From NCBI RefSeq assembly GCF_003946145.1, contig NZ_RHOC01000009.1, positions 1 to 64,000 of the forward strand: DNA of 64,000 nucleotides, read 5' to 3'. Under the pieces are notes generated by a model, which ran no database searches, was not told where the DNA came from, and saw nothing but the letters and a program-made list of their open reading frames with translations. This DNA comes from Levilactobacillus huananensis. Lineage in GTDB: Bacteria > Bacillota > Bacilli > Lactobacillales > Lactobacillaceae. Shown here one piece after another: positions 46,101 to 54,394 of the stretch. Each line of letters opens with the position of its first letter. Within the stretch, counting starts at the first letter, position 1. Position numbers and translations under genes: made by a program.

Positions 46101-46263
46101 CTCCTGCTACTGGCGTATCATCAGCCGCCTTCGCATTCTGTGTTGCCTGTGGTCCAGCAATCATCCCCACTGTCAAACTTGCGACGGTAACCCCCGCAAT
46201 CAGCCAGCCCTTATGTGACTTGTACATCTTATAATGTGTCTTACGCTCAAAGTCTTTCATCAT
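43126..46263 (-). CDS. Large LPQTN adhesin with LRR and MucBP-like domains
   Basis: 1045 residues. The N-terminus has a KxYKxGKxW-type signal (KMYKSHKGW, with His for Gly) and a membrane helix ending near QNAKA. Next is a Pro/Glu/Thr-rich stretch to about 165, an LRR region (about 270-420: LQVLDLYPDVLL, LTKLQKVALTAFSINDISALGNKDTLTSVDLPYNQITDISPLATDKN), Ig-like/MucBP domains (about 420-950; ATVTVKDATTGKTIQVLDDR...GYTLVSD and VVHEQISYQ), a Pro/Thr/Gly linker, LPQTN (about 1012), membrane helix and RKRK. Such proteins bind mucus, matrix or plant glycans. GAGGAGGG precedes paired ATGs. It stands alone, with its own promoter. Confidence 0.88.
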   Translation of the reverse strand: MMKDFERKTHYKMYKSHKGWLIAGVTVASLTVGMIAGPQATQNAKAADDTPVAGAVDQNQSTRDQSKVSLKKTVASAAPETPVAEKSPASVNPAPQNDGTDPQNLDPTDKVEKKSDVSEPAPEVESLEETPEETQTAPKTNVQTGIVVKDPTTLTDPVTGQSAFNVSKTDHLQYTYDHSEANGLNSDLRVKDGYSATYQVPTGYGYWLGETYATNIAQDAKGMDVNSPLQFTDGTHPLYIDEWMPDNALQNFLWLSNFSKTYATIADFRANFTKADLATVTNITANEKLMSQNYDRQTPTVYYQAMMAMYTLEGMQNATNLQVLDLYPDVLLNQAYFGTAVKNGNLWDIRALSGLTKLQKVALTAFSINDISALGNKDTLTSVDLPYNQITDISPLATDKNVNIKQVGLAYQHVLLAPITISSQLAKGEAVTADGLLTYTTPSFIIKDLTSSNLPIKGFDNPDKVLYPSLYPSSADTGNVNDNTLSWYNLQTDSTKTNYGSLSTIWSDPNSSFAGYIIQPYDLAENISDINVNIQLLQADGQQLTLAPSTLISGEIGSELNIGANPTVISFYQQQIAKGYTFSNLILDGTGLYSDYLAGNGKANRQSSFTTTLTKESKNWTLLFYKDVLPWNLSVIYAVQNADGTLTQLTDPDGNPLTDSHNGTSDEQLTLSSYQKALPDYVYTGAKTSVDGKSWADISQDTNVPFAGPKQTLLMVYKQAAHATVTVKDATTGKTIQVLDDRSNPELKGALGTTSTFDSASVIAPALAKGYTLVSDTTKNADGSSAITFTNDPTVSLNYTITLAHAFKTATKVVHEQISYQNNQQQSVADPVAKTISFATVTDQVTNASTTYWKADATAKPELSVAGQPTDISWVTYKDGVPVAFDAVVNPVVSGMHVTATTDSANDLTQTTAQSVTPESTDLAVVVTYAPNETTGGNGDGGSTVTPPTVPDKPTTGGNGAQATPGKKPGQPVKPNTNGQEPIKAPDTVAGGQGAQVQNLAAASKQAQRTVLPQTNEQSTHGLVVLGLTLLGLLAGLFGWRKRKI

Positions 46264-46349
46264 TGGTCCCTCCTCAAGATATGACCAAATAACAACCTAC
46301 CAGCGAATAGATCCTCGTTATTAATGCAAAAGTTGTCCTGTTACTATCC

Positions 46350-46378
46350 AGTATAGTCAAAACGTGAGAAATAATCAA
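46350..46378 (-). promoter_or_regulatory. Promoter of the large adhesin gene
   Basis: Minus-strand -35 TTGATT (46373-46378), 17 bases, -10 TATACT (46350-46355), giving a leader of about 80 bases. Upstream, 46379-46640 shows an inverted repeat ATGTTTGT/ACAAACAT (46445-46468) and no gene. Confidence 0.6.
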
Positions 46379-46643
46379 CGACCTGAATCTTTATGGGGAA
46401 TATAGATTTAACAATCAAGCTCAGCCACTGTTTTACCAGTGATTATGTTTGTTTATTTGACAAACATATTTCGATCTTTGTAGTCATGAAAGCCCTTCAT
46501 AAGTGTCTTATGATACATGGTCTAAACGAATTCTATCGTTTTTCTAATTTCTCAAGACACTTCCAAGATGCCTGTCTAGCGCGCCACACCCCACAGAATG
46601 TGGTGCCCTCATCTTTCAGTACACTTATCACCTAAAAAAGGAC

Positions 46644-46678
46644 ACAAAAAAACCGGCGACAGTAACTGCCACCGGCGA
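46644..46678 (-). terminator. rpmE2 terminator
   Basis: CCGG.G.CAGT/ACTG.C.CCGG hairpin followed by TTTTTTTG on the minus strand. Confidence 0.85.
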
Positions 46679-46697
46679 CAAATCATATTTTTTATAA

Positions 46698-46949
46698 TTA
46701 GTCGTTTGATAAACCATACTTCTTGTTGAAACGGTCCACGGCACCATCGGCCTGAGTAAACTTTTGCTTACCAGTGTAGAATGGGTGTGAATCTGAAGAA
46801 ATTTCGACACGGATCAATGGGTAAGTGTTGCCATCTTCCCATTCAACCGTTTCGTCAGAAGTTGCAGTCGAACCAGACAAGAACTTGAAACCAGTACTTG
46901 AGTCTTGGAAGACAACTTCATGGTAATCTGGATGAATTCCTTGCTTCAT
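46698..46949 (-). CDS. rpmE2: 50S ribosomal protein L31 type B
   Basis: 83-residue ribosomal protein: [64 protein letters not shown]. It lacks the zinc-binding cysteine pairs of type A L31, so it is the zinc-independent form. ATG 46949 follows AAAGGAGCG at 11 bases. It has its own promoter overlapping the 3' end of murA. Confidence 0.96.
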   Translation of the reverse strand: MKQGIHPDYHEVVFQDSSTGFKFLSGSTATSDETVEWEDGNTYPLIRVEISSDSHPFYTGKQKFTQADGAVDRFNKKYGLSND

Positions 46950-47017
46950 AATGTATTTCGCTCCTTTGCCCTGGTCCATTGACTGAACCAGAGATTGATT
47001 TAATCGTCAACCGTTGA

Positions 47018-47046
47018 ATTATACCATGAATTTCGATACTCATCAA
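47018..47046 (-). promoter_or_regulatory. rpmE2 promoter
   Basis: Minus-strand -35 TTGATG (47041-47046), 17 bases, extended -10 TGG-TATAAT (-10 at 47018-47023), just past the murA stop. Confidence 0.75.
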
Positions 47047-47049
47047 TGA

Positions 47050-48339
47050 CTAATCTTGGCCGTTTTCCACCAAACTGGCGTCGCCAACAATTTCAACATC
47101 CGCATTTAATGCGGTGAGCTTCCCGGCAATCCGGTCATAGCCCCGTAAGATGTTATCGGCATGGGTAATCACGGTATCCCCCTCGGCCATCAAACCGGCA
47201 ATAACTAGTGCGGCTCCAGCCCGGATTTCTCCAGCCTGAACTTCGCTCCCCACCAGTTCCGTTGACGGATCGACCACAATGGTATCGTCCTCCGAGCGAA
47301 TGCTAGCGCCCATCTTCCGCAATTCAGAGATGTGCTTGATGCGCTTGGGATAGATCGTATCGATCACCACGCTACTCCCGGAAGCCCGGAACAACAGCGG
47401 TGTTAGGGGTTGCTGAAGATCCGTAGCGAAGCCTGGGAATGGCATTGTTTTAATCTTAATTGGTTTTAAATTATCGGTATGGGGCACATAGATGCTGTCT
47501 TCGTTAATCTCTAACGGCACACCCATTTCGATCATCTTGGCCGTAAAGGCCTCCAAGTGTTCTGGAATCACGTTCTTAATCGTGATGCCATCTCCAACGG
47601 CCGCAGCCATTGACAGATAAGTCCCGGCTTCAATCCGGTCAGGGATAATCGTGTGGGTATTCATTGCCCGCAACGTTGGCACCCCTTCGATCCGGATAAC
47701 ATCGGTACCGGCACCCCGGACACGCGCACCCATATTGTTCAAGAAGGTGGCAATGTCAATGATTTCTGGTTCCTTAGCGGCATTTTCAATTACCGTCGTC
47801 CCGACGGCTTTTACAGCTGCTAAGATGGAGTTGATCGTGGCTCCGACAGACACCATGTCGAGGAAAATCGTGGCCCCATGCAATCCGGTTGGTCCGGTGG
47901 TGATCCGCACAGTTCCGTCTTCTTCTTCCACATTGGCACCTAAGGCTTCGAAAGCCTTGATGTGCTGGTCAATCGGCCGTGGGCCAATATTGTCACCACC
48001 AGGGAAACTTAGCGTGGCCCGTTGGAACCGCCCCAACAAGGACCCCATAAAATAATAAGATGCGCGCAAGCTCTTAATAGCCTTGCTTGGTAGTGGTGCT
48101 TCGACGATTTCCGTTGGATCGATGGTCAACACGCCATCCTCAAAAGTAGAGTGCACGTTCATTGATTTCAAAATTAACATTAAGTTGTGAACATCCAGAA
48201 TATCCGGCACCATATCAAAACGAACCGGTGTATCAGCGAGAATTGCTGCCGGAATTAAAGCTACGGTACTATTTTTAGCGCCGCCGATCGTTACTTCTCC
48301 GGAGAGACGTCGGCCGCCATGAATTATCATTTTTTTCAT
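47050..48339 (-). CDS. murA: UDP-N-acetylglucosamine 1-carboxyvinyltransferase (MurZ type) with active-site Asp
   Basis: First committed step of peptidoglycan synthesis: transfers enolpyruvate from PEP to UDP-GlcNAc. 429 residues; Lys22 in GGAKNS, the ASYYFMG segment, [12 protein letters not shown] and DLRAG-like [13 protein letters not shown] are all present. In the mobile loop, where most MurA proteins have Cys (PGGC), this one reads [13 protein letters not shown], giving Asp116 (codon GAC at 47992-47994). Asp at this place is known from naturally fosfomycin-insensitive MurA enzymes. The loop and helix pattern match MurZ (second Firmicute copy). Start 48339 has AGGA upstream. Confidence 0.95.
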   Translation of the reverse strand: MKKMIIHGGRRLSGEVTIGGAKNSTVALIPAAILADTPVRFDMVPDILDVHNLMLILKSMNVHSTFEDGVLTIDPTEIVEAPLPSKAIKSLRASYYFMGSLLGRFQRATLSFPGGDNIGPRPIDQHIKAFEALGANVEEEDGTVRITTGPTGLHGATIFLDMVSVGATINSILAAVKAVGTTVIENAAKEPEIIDIATFLNNMGARVRGAGTDVIRIEGVPTLRAMNTHTIIPDRIEAGTYLSMAAAVGDGITIKNVIPEHLEAFTAKMIEMGVPLEINEDSIYVPHTDNLKPIKIKTMPFPGFATDLQQPLTPLLFRASGSSVVIDTIYPKRIKHISELRKMGASIRSEDDTIVVDPSTELVGSEVQAGEIRAGAALVIAGLMAEGDTVITHADNILRGYDRIAGKLTALNADVEIVGDASLVENGQD

Positions 48340-48467
48340 TATGAAGCGATCCTCACTTATTCTAACTTCCATTATAATTCCATACAGTCAGATACCATGA
48401 TAAATAAATCGGCGGTAAAAGACAACTGTTTCACGGTATTTCGGGCAAAATGTAATATTTGCTTCCC

Positions 48468-49004
48468 TTATAAGGGGGTCGTACGTAGATTATCCAGGTT
48501 GCGCGCTAAAATGGTGTCGATAATAATCTGCGTCATTTCATGGGGAGATTCAACCATGCCACCCTTCACCCAAGTCTTCAACACGCTCTGAATGCCGGCA
48601 CCAATATAGGCACCCTGATAAACCGTCATTTCTGGTGGTCGGGATCCGCTCTGGTTCATCAGCTCCTGCATCCGATTCAGAACCTTGGTCTTCCCTTCCA
48701 CAAAGACTAAGTTACTAAGCTTCTTATCCCGGTAGAAGGCTGTCAATAGGTGTTCTAGGGCCTTGCTAGGGGTCGACTCCTGAAATGGCTGTAAGGACGC
48801 CACAAAGGCCTTCTCAATGCTAGCTACGCAGTCATAAACATCCGTATAGTAACGATAAAAGGTCGTGCGATTCACGTCTGCCAGCTCACAGACTGCCGTC
48901 ACAGAGATGGCCGTAATCGGCTGATTCTCTAGCAGCGACAGGACCGTCTCCTTAATGACACGCTGGGTATACTGCGCGCGTCGATTATTCTTAACGCCAA
49001 CCAT
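48468..49004 (-). CDS. TetR/AcrR-family transcriptional regulator
   Basis: 178 residues. The N-terminal helix-turn-helix is clear (RRAQYTQRVIKETVLSLLENQPITAISVTAVCELADVNRTTFYRYYTDVYDCVASIE). The C-terminal half (about 75-170) is a helical ligand-binding and dimer domain of the TetR_C type found in many Firmicutes. AGGAGG precedes the ATG. It is divergent from the ABC exporter gene, with palindromes in the gap, so it probably represses that gene and responds to the exporter's substrate or another toxic compound. Confidence 0.88.
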   Translation of the reverse strand: MVGVKNNRRAQYTQRVIKETVLSLLENQPITAISVTAVCELADVNRTTFYRYYTDVYDCVASIEKAFVASLQPFQESTPSKALEHLLTAFYRDKKLSNLVFVEGKTKVLNRMQELMNQSGSRPPEMTVYQGAYIGAGIQSVLKTWVKGGMVESPHEMTQIIIDTILARNLDNLRTTPL

Positions 49005-49175
49005 CCTTCACCCTCCTAAACGATTGAACCAACTAGCCGTAGCTGAGAATCAGATGCCACCAGCGATGACGAAATCTCTCGAATGAGATTACGTGCCGTT
49101 AGGCGGCTGGTCTGGTAAAGTAATAGCCGATAGTCAGCCAGGCGCCTGCCATGTTTGCGACACCTCGTTGAGATG

Positions 49176-49217
49176 TGTTGCATTCACAACAGTTCTGTCG
49201 ACATTGGCGGTTGCCAA
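49176..49217. promoter_or_regulatory. Candidate TetR operators
   Basis: Two inverted repeats in the divergent gap: TGTTG-CATTCA-CAACA (49176-49191) and TTGGC-GGTT-GCCAA (49204-49217). The second overlaps the -35 of the exporter promoter. Binding by the adjacent TetR protein is inferred. Confidence 0.4.
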
Positions 49218-49239
49218 TTGGTAACACAATTTTTATGAT
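49211..49239 (+). promoter_or_regulatory. Promoter of the ABC exporter gene
   Basis: TTGCCA (49211-49216), 17 bases, TATGAT (49234-49239), with about 80 bases of leader. Confidence 0.6.
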
Positions 49240-49327
49240 ATAAGACACGGTGTTGCAATAATGACAATTTTACCAGAAAAAGCCCTGTAACACCAACACT
49301 AGTCAGATAATGAAAGGATTATTTCGA

Positions 49328-51658
49328 ATGCTGGAACTCAAACATATTAAAAAGTATTACTACGTAGGGGATTCCGTCACCAAAGCTCTCGATGACGTCT
49401 CTGTCGCCTTTCGTTCCCAAGAGTTCGTCGCCATTCTCGGACCTAGTGGTTCCGGGAAGACCACGATGCTGAATGGTATCGGCGGCCTGGACATCTATGA
49501 CTCTGGAGATCTCGCCATTGAAGGAAAATCCACCAAGGACTTCTCCGCTTCCGACTGGGATGCCTACCGAAACAACTCCGTCGGGTTCATCTTCCAAAGC
49601 TATAACATCATCAGTCACCTCAGTATCCTCGATAATGTGGAAATGGGAATGACGCTGAGTGGAGTACCAAACGCCGAGAAGAAGGAAAAGGCGCGCAAGG
49701 CCCTCGACCGAGTTGGCTTGACACCACACATTAACAAGAAACCCAACCAACTTTCCGGAGGACAACTTCAACGGGTCGCTATCGCGCGGGCCATTGCCAA
49801 CGAACCCGAAATTCTCTTGTGTGACGAACCCACTGGAGCCCTCGATACCGAGACTAGTGAAGAAATCATGCAGTTGATCAAGGAACTCTCTGCAGAACGC
49901 CTGGTGATCATGGTCACGCATAACCCCGACCTGGCTCACCAGTACGCGGACCGAATTATCGAATTTGCCGATGGGAAGATTCAACACGATTCGAATCCCT
50001 ACGACGACCATGCCGATGCCGAACAATTTAAATTAAAGAAGACCAAGATGACTTTCTGGACGGCCTTAAAGTTATCCTTTAACAACATTCGGACCAAGAA
50101 GGGACGGACCGCACTAACGGCCTTCGCCTCCAGTATTGGGATCATCGGTATCGCCGTAGTCTTAGCATTGTCCAATGGTTTCCAAACACAAATCAACAAA
50201 ACGCAAGCCAACACGCTAGCCCAGTTTCCTGTTACCATTTCACAAACAGCAACGAGTACCACGGGTGCCCAGAATAGCAATGACAAGGTCAAGTCATCTA
50301 ACGCCAAGCAAGTCACAGCTAAGGTCAGTGACCAAGACAAGGCGACTCATACGAACAAGCTTACCAAGGATTACTTAAACTATGTTAAAAAACTCGATCC
50401 CAAGTTAAGCAAGAACGTGACCTACACCTACTCCACTGGGATGAACCTCCTGCGGCAAGTTGATGGCAAGACCAAGACGGTTTCTTTCTCCAACGCCGAC
50501 AGCAATAATAACTCCGGTGCCATGCAGGCAGCCATGTCAGCTTCAACTGGGGTCGGCGGTTCTGTTTACCCAAGTGCCAATGACGGCGGCCTAAACTTCC
50601 TGAAGAAACACTACAAGCTCGTTTCAGGGAACTACCCCCAGAAGGCCACTGACGTCATCCTGATCGTCGATCGGGATGGTTCGACCAACATCAATGCCCT
50701 GAAGAACCTCGGGTATTCAGTGAAGGCCAACCAAAAGTTCAGCTACAATAAGATCGTTGGTACCTCAATTAAAGTTGTGAACAACAACGACTACTACCAG
50801 AGTCTTCCTACTGGCAATTACATGCCAAACAAGGCCACGAACTCGCTGTACAACAACAGCAATAACACCACGCTGAAGGTTGCCGGAATCGTGAAGGTGA
50901 AGTCCAAGTCTTCCGAAAATGTTCTGGCTTCCGGGATTGCTTACAGCGACAAGCTTACGCAAGGCATCATTCAGAAGAACAAGGATTCCAAAATTGTGAA
51001 GGCCCAAAAGAAGGCCAGTGACAACGTGATGACCGGCCAAAGTGTCGACAGCACTACAAAGAAGTCCCTGGTCAGCTACCTTGGTGGATCCACTACCCCA
51101 GCTAGCATCTTAATCTACCCGAATACCTTTAAAAACAAGGACAAGGTACTCTCTTACCTCGATAAGTATAACAAGGGTAAGTCTAAGTCAGACAAGGTCA
51201 TCTACACCGATATGGCCGGAACCGTTTCTGACTTGACCGGTGGCTTGATGGACGCAATTACCTACGTTCTAGTCGCCTTCGCCGGTATCTCGTTGGTAAC
51301 CAGTATGATTATGATTGCCATCATTACCTACACGTCAGTTCTCGAACGGACTAAGGAAATCGGAATTCTGAAGGCCTTAGGGGCTCGAAAGAAAGATATC
51401 ACCCGTGTCTTTGATGCCGAAACGTTCATTCTCGGGGTTGGCTCCGGGGTCTTGGGCGTCGTCATTGCCTGGCTCCTGACGTTCCCAATTAACGTCGTTC
51501 TGAAAAACATTACCGATCTGAGCAACGTCGCTCACCTCAATCCGGTTCACGGAATTGTCCTGATTATCATCAGTACTGTCCTGACCATGTTGGGTGGCCA
51601 CATCCCAGCAAGAATGGCTGCGAAGAAGGACGCCGCGACGGCTTTACGTTCCGAATAG
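49328..51658 (+). CDS. MacB-like ABC transporter, fused ATPase and FtsX-type permease
   Basis: 776 residues. The N-terminal ATPase (1-225) has Walker A GPSGSGKT, Q loop, signature LSGGQLQRVAIARA and Walker B LLCDEPTGALD. A membrane helix (about 260-282, LTAFASSIGIIGIAVVLALS) leads into a large extracytoplasmic domain of about 350 residues rich in Lys, Asn and Ser, then three C-terminal helices of the FtsX fold. Such MacB-type mechanotransmission exporters expel or counter antimicrobial peptides, antibiotics or export surface molecules. ATG 49328 is nine bases after AAAGGA. Divergent from the TetR gene; the substrate is unknown. Confidence 0.88.
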   Translation: MLELKHIKKYYYVGDSVTKALDDVSVAFRSQEFVAILGPSGSGKTTMLNGIGGLDIYDSGDLAIEGKSTKDFSASDWDAYRNNSVGFIFQSYNIISHLSILDNVEMGMTLSGVPNAEKKEKARKALDRVGLTPHINKKPNQLSGGQLQRVAIARAIANEPEILLCDEPTGALDTETSEEIMQLIKELSAERLVIMVTHNPDLAHQYADRIIEFADGKIQHDSNPYDDHADAEQFKLKKTKMTFWTALKLSFNNIRTKKGRTALTAFASSIGIIGIAVVLALSNGFQTQINKTQANTLAQFPVTISQTATSTTGAQNSNDKVKSSNAKQVTAKVSDQDKATHTNKLTKDYLNYVKKLDPKLSKNVTYTYSTGMNLLRQVDGKTKTVSFSNADSNNNSGAMQAAMSASTGVGGSVYPSANDGGLNFLKKHYKLVSGNYPQKATDVILIVDRDGSTNINALKNLGYSVKANQKFSYNKIVGTSIKVVNNNDYYQSLPTGNYMPNKATNSLYNNSNNTTLKVAGIVKVKSKSSENVLASGIAYSDKLTQGIIQKNKDSKIVKAQKKASDNVMTGQSVDSTTKKSLVSYLGGSTTPASILIYPNTFKNKDKVLSYLDKYNKGKSKSDKVIYTDMAGTVSDLTGGLMDAITYVLVAFAGISLVTSMIMIAIITYTSVLERTKEIGILKALGARKKDITRVFDAETFILGVGSGVLGVVIAWLLTFPINVVLKNITDLSNVAHLNPVHGIVLIIISTVLTMLGGHIPARMAAKKDAATALRSE

Positions 51659-51675
51659 CTTTTAAGTTTGACTTT

Positions 51676-51717
51676 CTAAAGGGACTGCTAACCTATGAGT
51701 TAGTAGTCCCTTTTTGT
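51676..51717 (+). terminator. Terminator after ABC exporter gene
   Basis: AAGGGACTGCTAAC/GTTAGTAGTCCCTT stem followed by TTTTTG. Confidence 0.85.
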
Positions 51718-51809
51718 CTTGAGGTTACTGGACACCCCTGTTGATCAGTAACTGGTGGCTGAAACATCCCCGTAACGACCGCTGGTGCTCAACCTCATTC
51801 ACTGTAAAT

Positions 51810-51844
51810 AAAAACTCGCCGTCCAGAGTGGATGGCGAGTTTTG
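51810..51844 (-). terminator. aldB terminator
   Basis: AAAACTCGCC.TCCA/TGGA.GGCGAGTTTTT on the minus strand. Confidence 0.85.
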
Positions 51845-51862
51845 ACTTGTCTATCTGTAGGA

Positions 51863-52579
51863 TTAACCTTCGGCCTGATGCAGATCGCCCATGATATCAT
51901 CTTGTGAAAAATCATGTTGCTGATAATCCGGATCGGCAACGGGCAAGTGTTGTTCCAGGGTGTCGAAAATCTGAATCTGAACCTCTCCGGTCACCCGGCC
52001 GCAACCCAGGAGATGCCCCCCAAAGGTGTGGTCATCATCCAAAAAGTGGTCGTGGTACCCCCCGACTGCGACACCGTCAAAGATCTGTGGGGAATAGTAG
52101 CCCAGCAAGGTCCCCTTCACGGTGTCACGAGTGAAGATACTCTGGTTCTCAGCCGTCTCTGCCAAAGATTTGAATGGCCGACTAGACTTAGCCACCGCCC
52201 GGGTCTTCACATCCGTAAAGGTTCCGGTGACCATAATTGAGAAGAAGGTGTTAGCACCATGCGTCAGAGCCAGTACTTGGTCATGGAGTTCCTCACGTGT
52301 GGCATTTTCCACCGTGACTAGTGGCCGATAATCAGCGAAGTGGCTATTGGCAAATGGTAACGTAAAGTCGTCACCCACCACGGTCACCTGCCCTGCACTA
52401 TTAACTTGATAAGGCTTGCCATCTAAAATAATTAGCTCGCCGTCTAACCCCTCACCAGTTCCAATTCCGGTATCACCGTGGGCCAGTAAAGTGCTCATGG
52501 GTAACGTTCCCGTCAGCAAGCCTGGCACTAATAAGGCCAGTGTTCCGTGTTGATATAAGGTTGTTGTCTTCATCATCAT
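51863..52579 (-). CDS. aldB: Alpha-acetolactate decarboxylase
   Basis: Converts alpha-acetolactate to acetoin and CO2, drawing off excess pyruvate and buffering acid stress. 238 residues, normal length: TLYQHGTLALLVPGLLTGTLPMSTLLAHGDTGIGTGEGLDGELIILDG near the start, and the zinc ligands in GYHDHFLDDDHTFGGHLLGC near the C-terminus. Three consecutive ATGs follow AAAAGGAAG; any may serve. It starts nine bases after alsS, so the two form one operon. Confidence 0.96.
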   Translation of the reverse strand: MMMKTTTLYQHGTLALLVPGLLTGTLPMSTLLAHGDTGIGTGEGLDGELIILDGKPYQVNSAGQVTVVGDDFTLPFANSHFADYRPLVTVENATREELHDQVLALTHGANTFFSIMVTGTFTDVKTRAVAKSSRPFKSLAETAENQSIFTRDTVKGTLLGYYSPQIFDGVAVGGYHDHFLDDDHTFGGHLLGCGRVTGEVQIQIFDTLEQHLPVADPDYQQHDFSQDDIMGDLHQAEG

Positions 52580-52588
52580 GACTTCCTT

Positions 52589-54271
52589 TTAGCTTAAGAC
52601 ATCTTCGAGTAATAAGGACTTTAATTGTAAATTATCGCGGTAGTCCACTGGAATTTCAACGACGACTGGTCCGTTAGCAGCCGTCGTAAAGGCCGCACTC
52701 AAGGTACTTGCCAGATCGGCCGCATGATCCACACGTAAGCCGGTAGCCCCAAAGCTTTCGGCATACTTCACGTAATCCACGGGGCCAAAGCTGACTGCGG
52801 CATCATGACCGTATTTGGCAATCTCTTGGAACCGCACCATGTCATAGTAGCCATCGGCCCAGATAATCTGAACGATTGGCAAGTTTAGCCGCACGGCCGT
52901 CTCAAGTTCTTGGCTCGAGAACAGGAAACCACCATCACCGGCAACGGAAACGATCGGTTGACCAGGTCGCTCGAGTGCAGCTGCAATCGCCCATGGAAAG
53001 GCGACGCCCAACGTCTGCATCCCGTTACTGAATAACAGGTGTCGTGGTTGGTAGCTCCGGAAGTAACGGGCCATCCAAATGTAGAAACTACCGACGTCTA
53101 CCGTTACCGTTGTCTCGTCATTAACTTGGGCCTGCAAAGCTTGAATAATGGCTAGTGGGTGAATTCCATGCGCATCGTCTGGGGTTGGCGCTTCTGCCTG
53201 AGCAGCTAACATGTCACCCAAATCGGTCAAGTCTGCCTGAACATCAGAAGATAAAGCCCAATCAGTTGGTAAAGCTTGGCCCAAAGCATGCAGGGTCTTG
53301 GCAATATCAGCATGGATCACTAATTCTGGTTGATAATCGGTCGTAATTTCAGGGACCACACTATCGAGACTAACCACTTCGCCAGTCCGATCGGCATTCC
53401 AGATTCGGGCTTCATATTCCACAGGGTCGTAACCCACCGTGATCACTAAGTCACTCTTCTTTAGAAGATTGTCTCCGATTTGATTTCTGAAGAGACCAAC
53501 TCGGCCAAAGTAGTTACGAACCAAGCCACGTGACACGACACCGGCACCCTGGAACGTCTCAACCACAGGAATCTCAGCGTGACCTAGCAATTCACGAATC
53601 GCGGTTGTCACGTCACTGGCTGAGGCCCGCATGCCGGCTAGAATCACTGGTAAATCGGCGTGCGTAATCTTGTCGACCAACGCACTGACCGTTACAGGGT
53701 CCGCAACACCTTGATCAATCGTTGGGACAGCCTTGATTTCAGGCCGGTCAACTTCACCATTCAACACGTTTTGAGGTAAGGAGATGAACGTTGCCCCCGC
53801 CTTAGGTGCCCGCGCCGTTTGATAGGCATTGGCAAAGGCTTCGGAAAGACTATTCGCATTTTGAACCTCAACACTGGACTTCGTGGCCGAACTCAGGAGC
53901 TCCTTACTGGGAATACTCTGATGAGTCAGACGACCAATGTCATCTTGAGGCACCTGGCCCCCCAGTGCAACGACGGGATCGCCTTCCGCGGTTGCCGTAA
54001 TCAGGCTGGTCGTCAGGTTGGAAACTCCAGGGCCTGAGGTGGTCGCAACCACGCCGGGTTTCCCAGTAAGACGACCAATTCCAGACGCAATCAATGCGGC
54101 ATTCTGTTCGTGCCGAGTCACAATAACCTTTGGTACGCGTGGGTCCTTGCTGTACTCCAGGCCTTCGAAGAGTTGGTCAACCTTCGCGCCCGGGATACCG
54201 AACACATATTTGATCCCCTGATTAATCATGCTTTGAATTAACGCTTGTGCGCCAGTCTTGGTTTCTGTCAT
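52589..54271 (-). CDS. alsS: Acetolactate synthase, catabolic type
   Basis: TPP-dependent enzyme that condenses two pyruvates to alpha-acetolactate. 560 residues: N-terminal TPP domain with the catalytic Glu in VTRHEQNAALIASG, central domain, and C-terminal TPP-binding motif VAGDGGFLFSSQELETAVRLNLPIVQIIW. It lacks the FAD-dependent layout of the biosynthetic enzyme's partner subunit gene and pairs with aldB, the catabolic arrangement. ATG 54271 has GGGGGA eight bases upstream. The promoter overlaps that of the divergent MarR gene. Confidence 0.94.
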   Translation of the reverse strand: MTETKTGAQALIQSMINQGIKYVFGIPGAKVDQLFEGLEYSKDPRVPKVIVTRHEQNAALIASGIGRLTGKPGVVATTSGPGVSNLTTSLITATAEGDPVVALGGQVPQDDIGRLTHQSIPSKELLSSATKSSVEVQNANSLSEAFANAYQTARAPKAGATFISLPQNVLNGEVDRPEIKAVPTIDQGVADPVTVSALVDKITHADLPVILAGMRASASDVTTAIRELLGHAEIPVVETFQGAGVVSRGLVRNYFGRVGLFRNQIGDNLLKKSDLVITVGYDPVEYEARIWNADRTGEVVSLDSVVPEITTDYQPELVIHADIAKTLHALGQALPTDWALSSDVQADLTDLGDMLAAQAEAPTPDDAHGIHPLAIIQALQAQVNDETTVTVDVGSFYIWMARYFRSYQPRHLLFSNGMQTLGVAFPWAIAAALERPGQPIVSVAGDGGFLFSSQELETAVRLNLPIVQIIWADGYYDMVRFQEIAKYGHDAAVSFGPVDYVKYAESFGATGLRVDHAADLASTLSAAFTTAANGPVVVEIPVDYRDNLQLKSLLLEDVLS

Positions 54272-54309
54272 CGGTGGGTCCCCCGTTTTCATTTTTTTAG
54301 TTCAATTGT

Positions 54310-54361
54310 GTTGACAAGTCAACTTAGAATCATCATAATAGCCTTAAGTTGTTTTGTCAAC
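54310..54361. promoter_or_regulatory. Overlapping alsS and marR promoters with paired operators
   Basis: Plus strand (marR): TTGACA 54311-54316, 17 bases, CATAAT 54334-54339. Minus strand (alsS): TTGACA 54355-54360, 17 bases, TATGAT 54332-54337. The two promoters lie face to face and share the -10 region. Each -35 lies in a 14-base dyad, GTTGACAAGTCAAC (54310-54323) or GTTG-TTTTGT-CAAC (54348-54361), 38 bases apart. The dyads are likely MarR binding sites. Confidence 0.7.
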
Positions 54362-54394
54362 ATAGAACCTTTTTCACAACAGAAAGGAGTCGCC

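Noticed and set aside
49319-50026. Minus-strand ORF of 235 codons opposite the ABC ATPase
   Set aside because: It mirrors the ATPase coding frame, has no ribosome-binding site and no known domain, while the plus strand has all ABC motifs.
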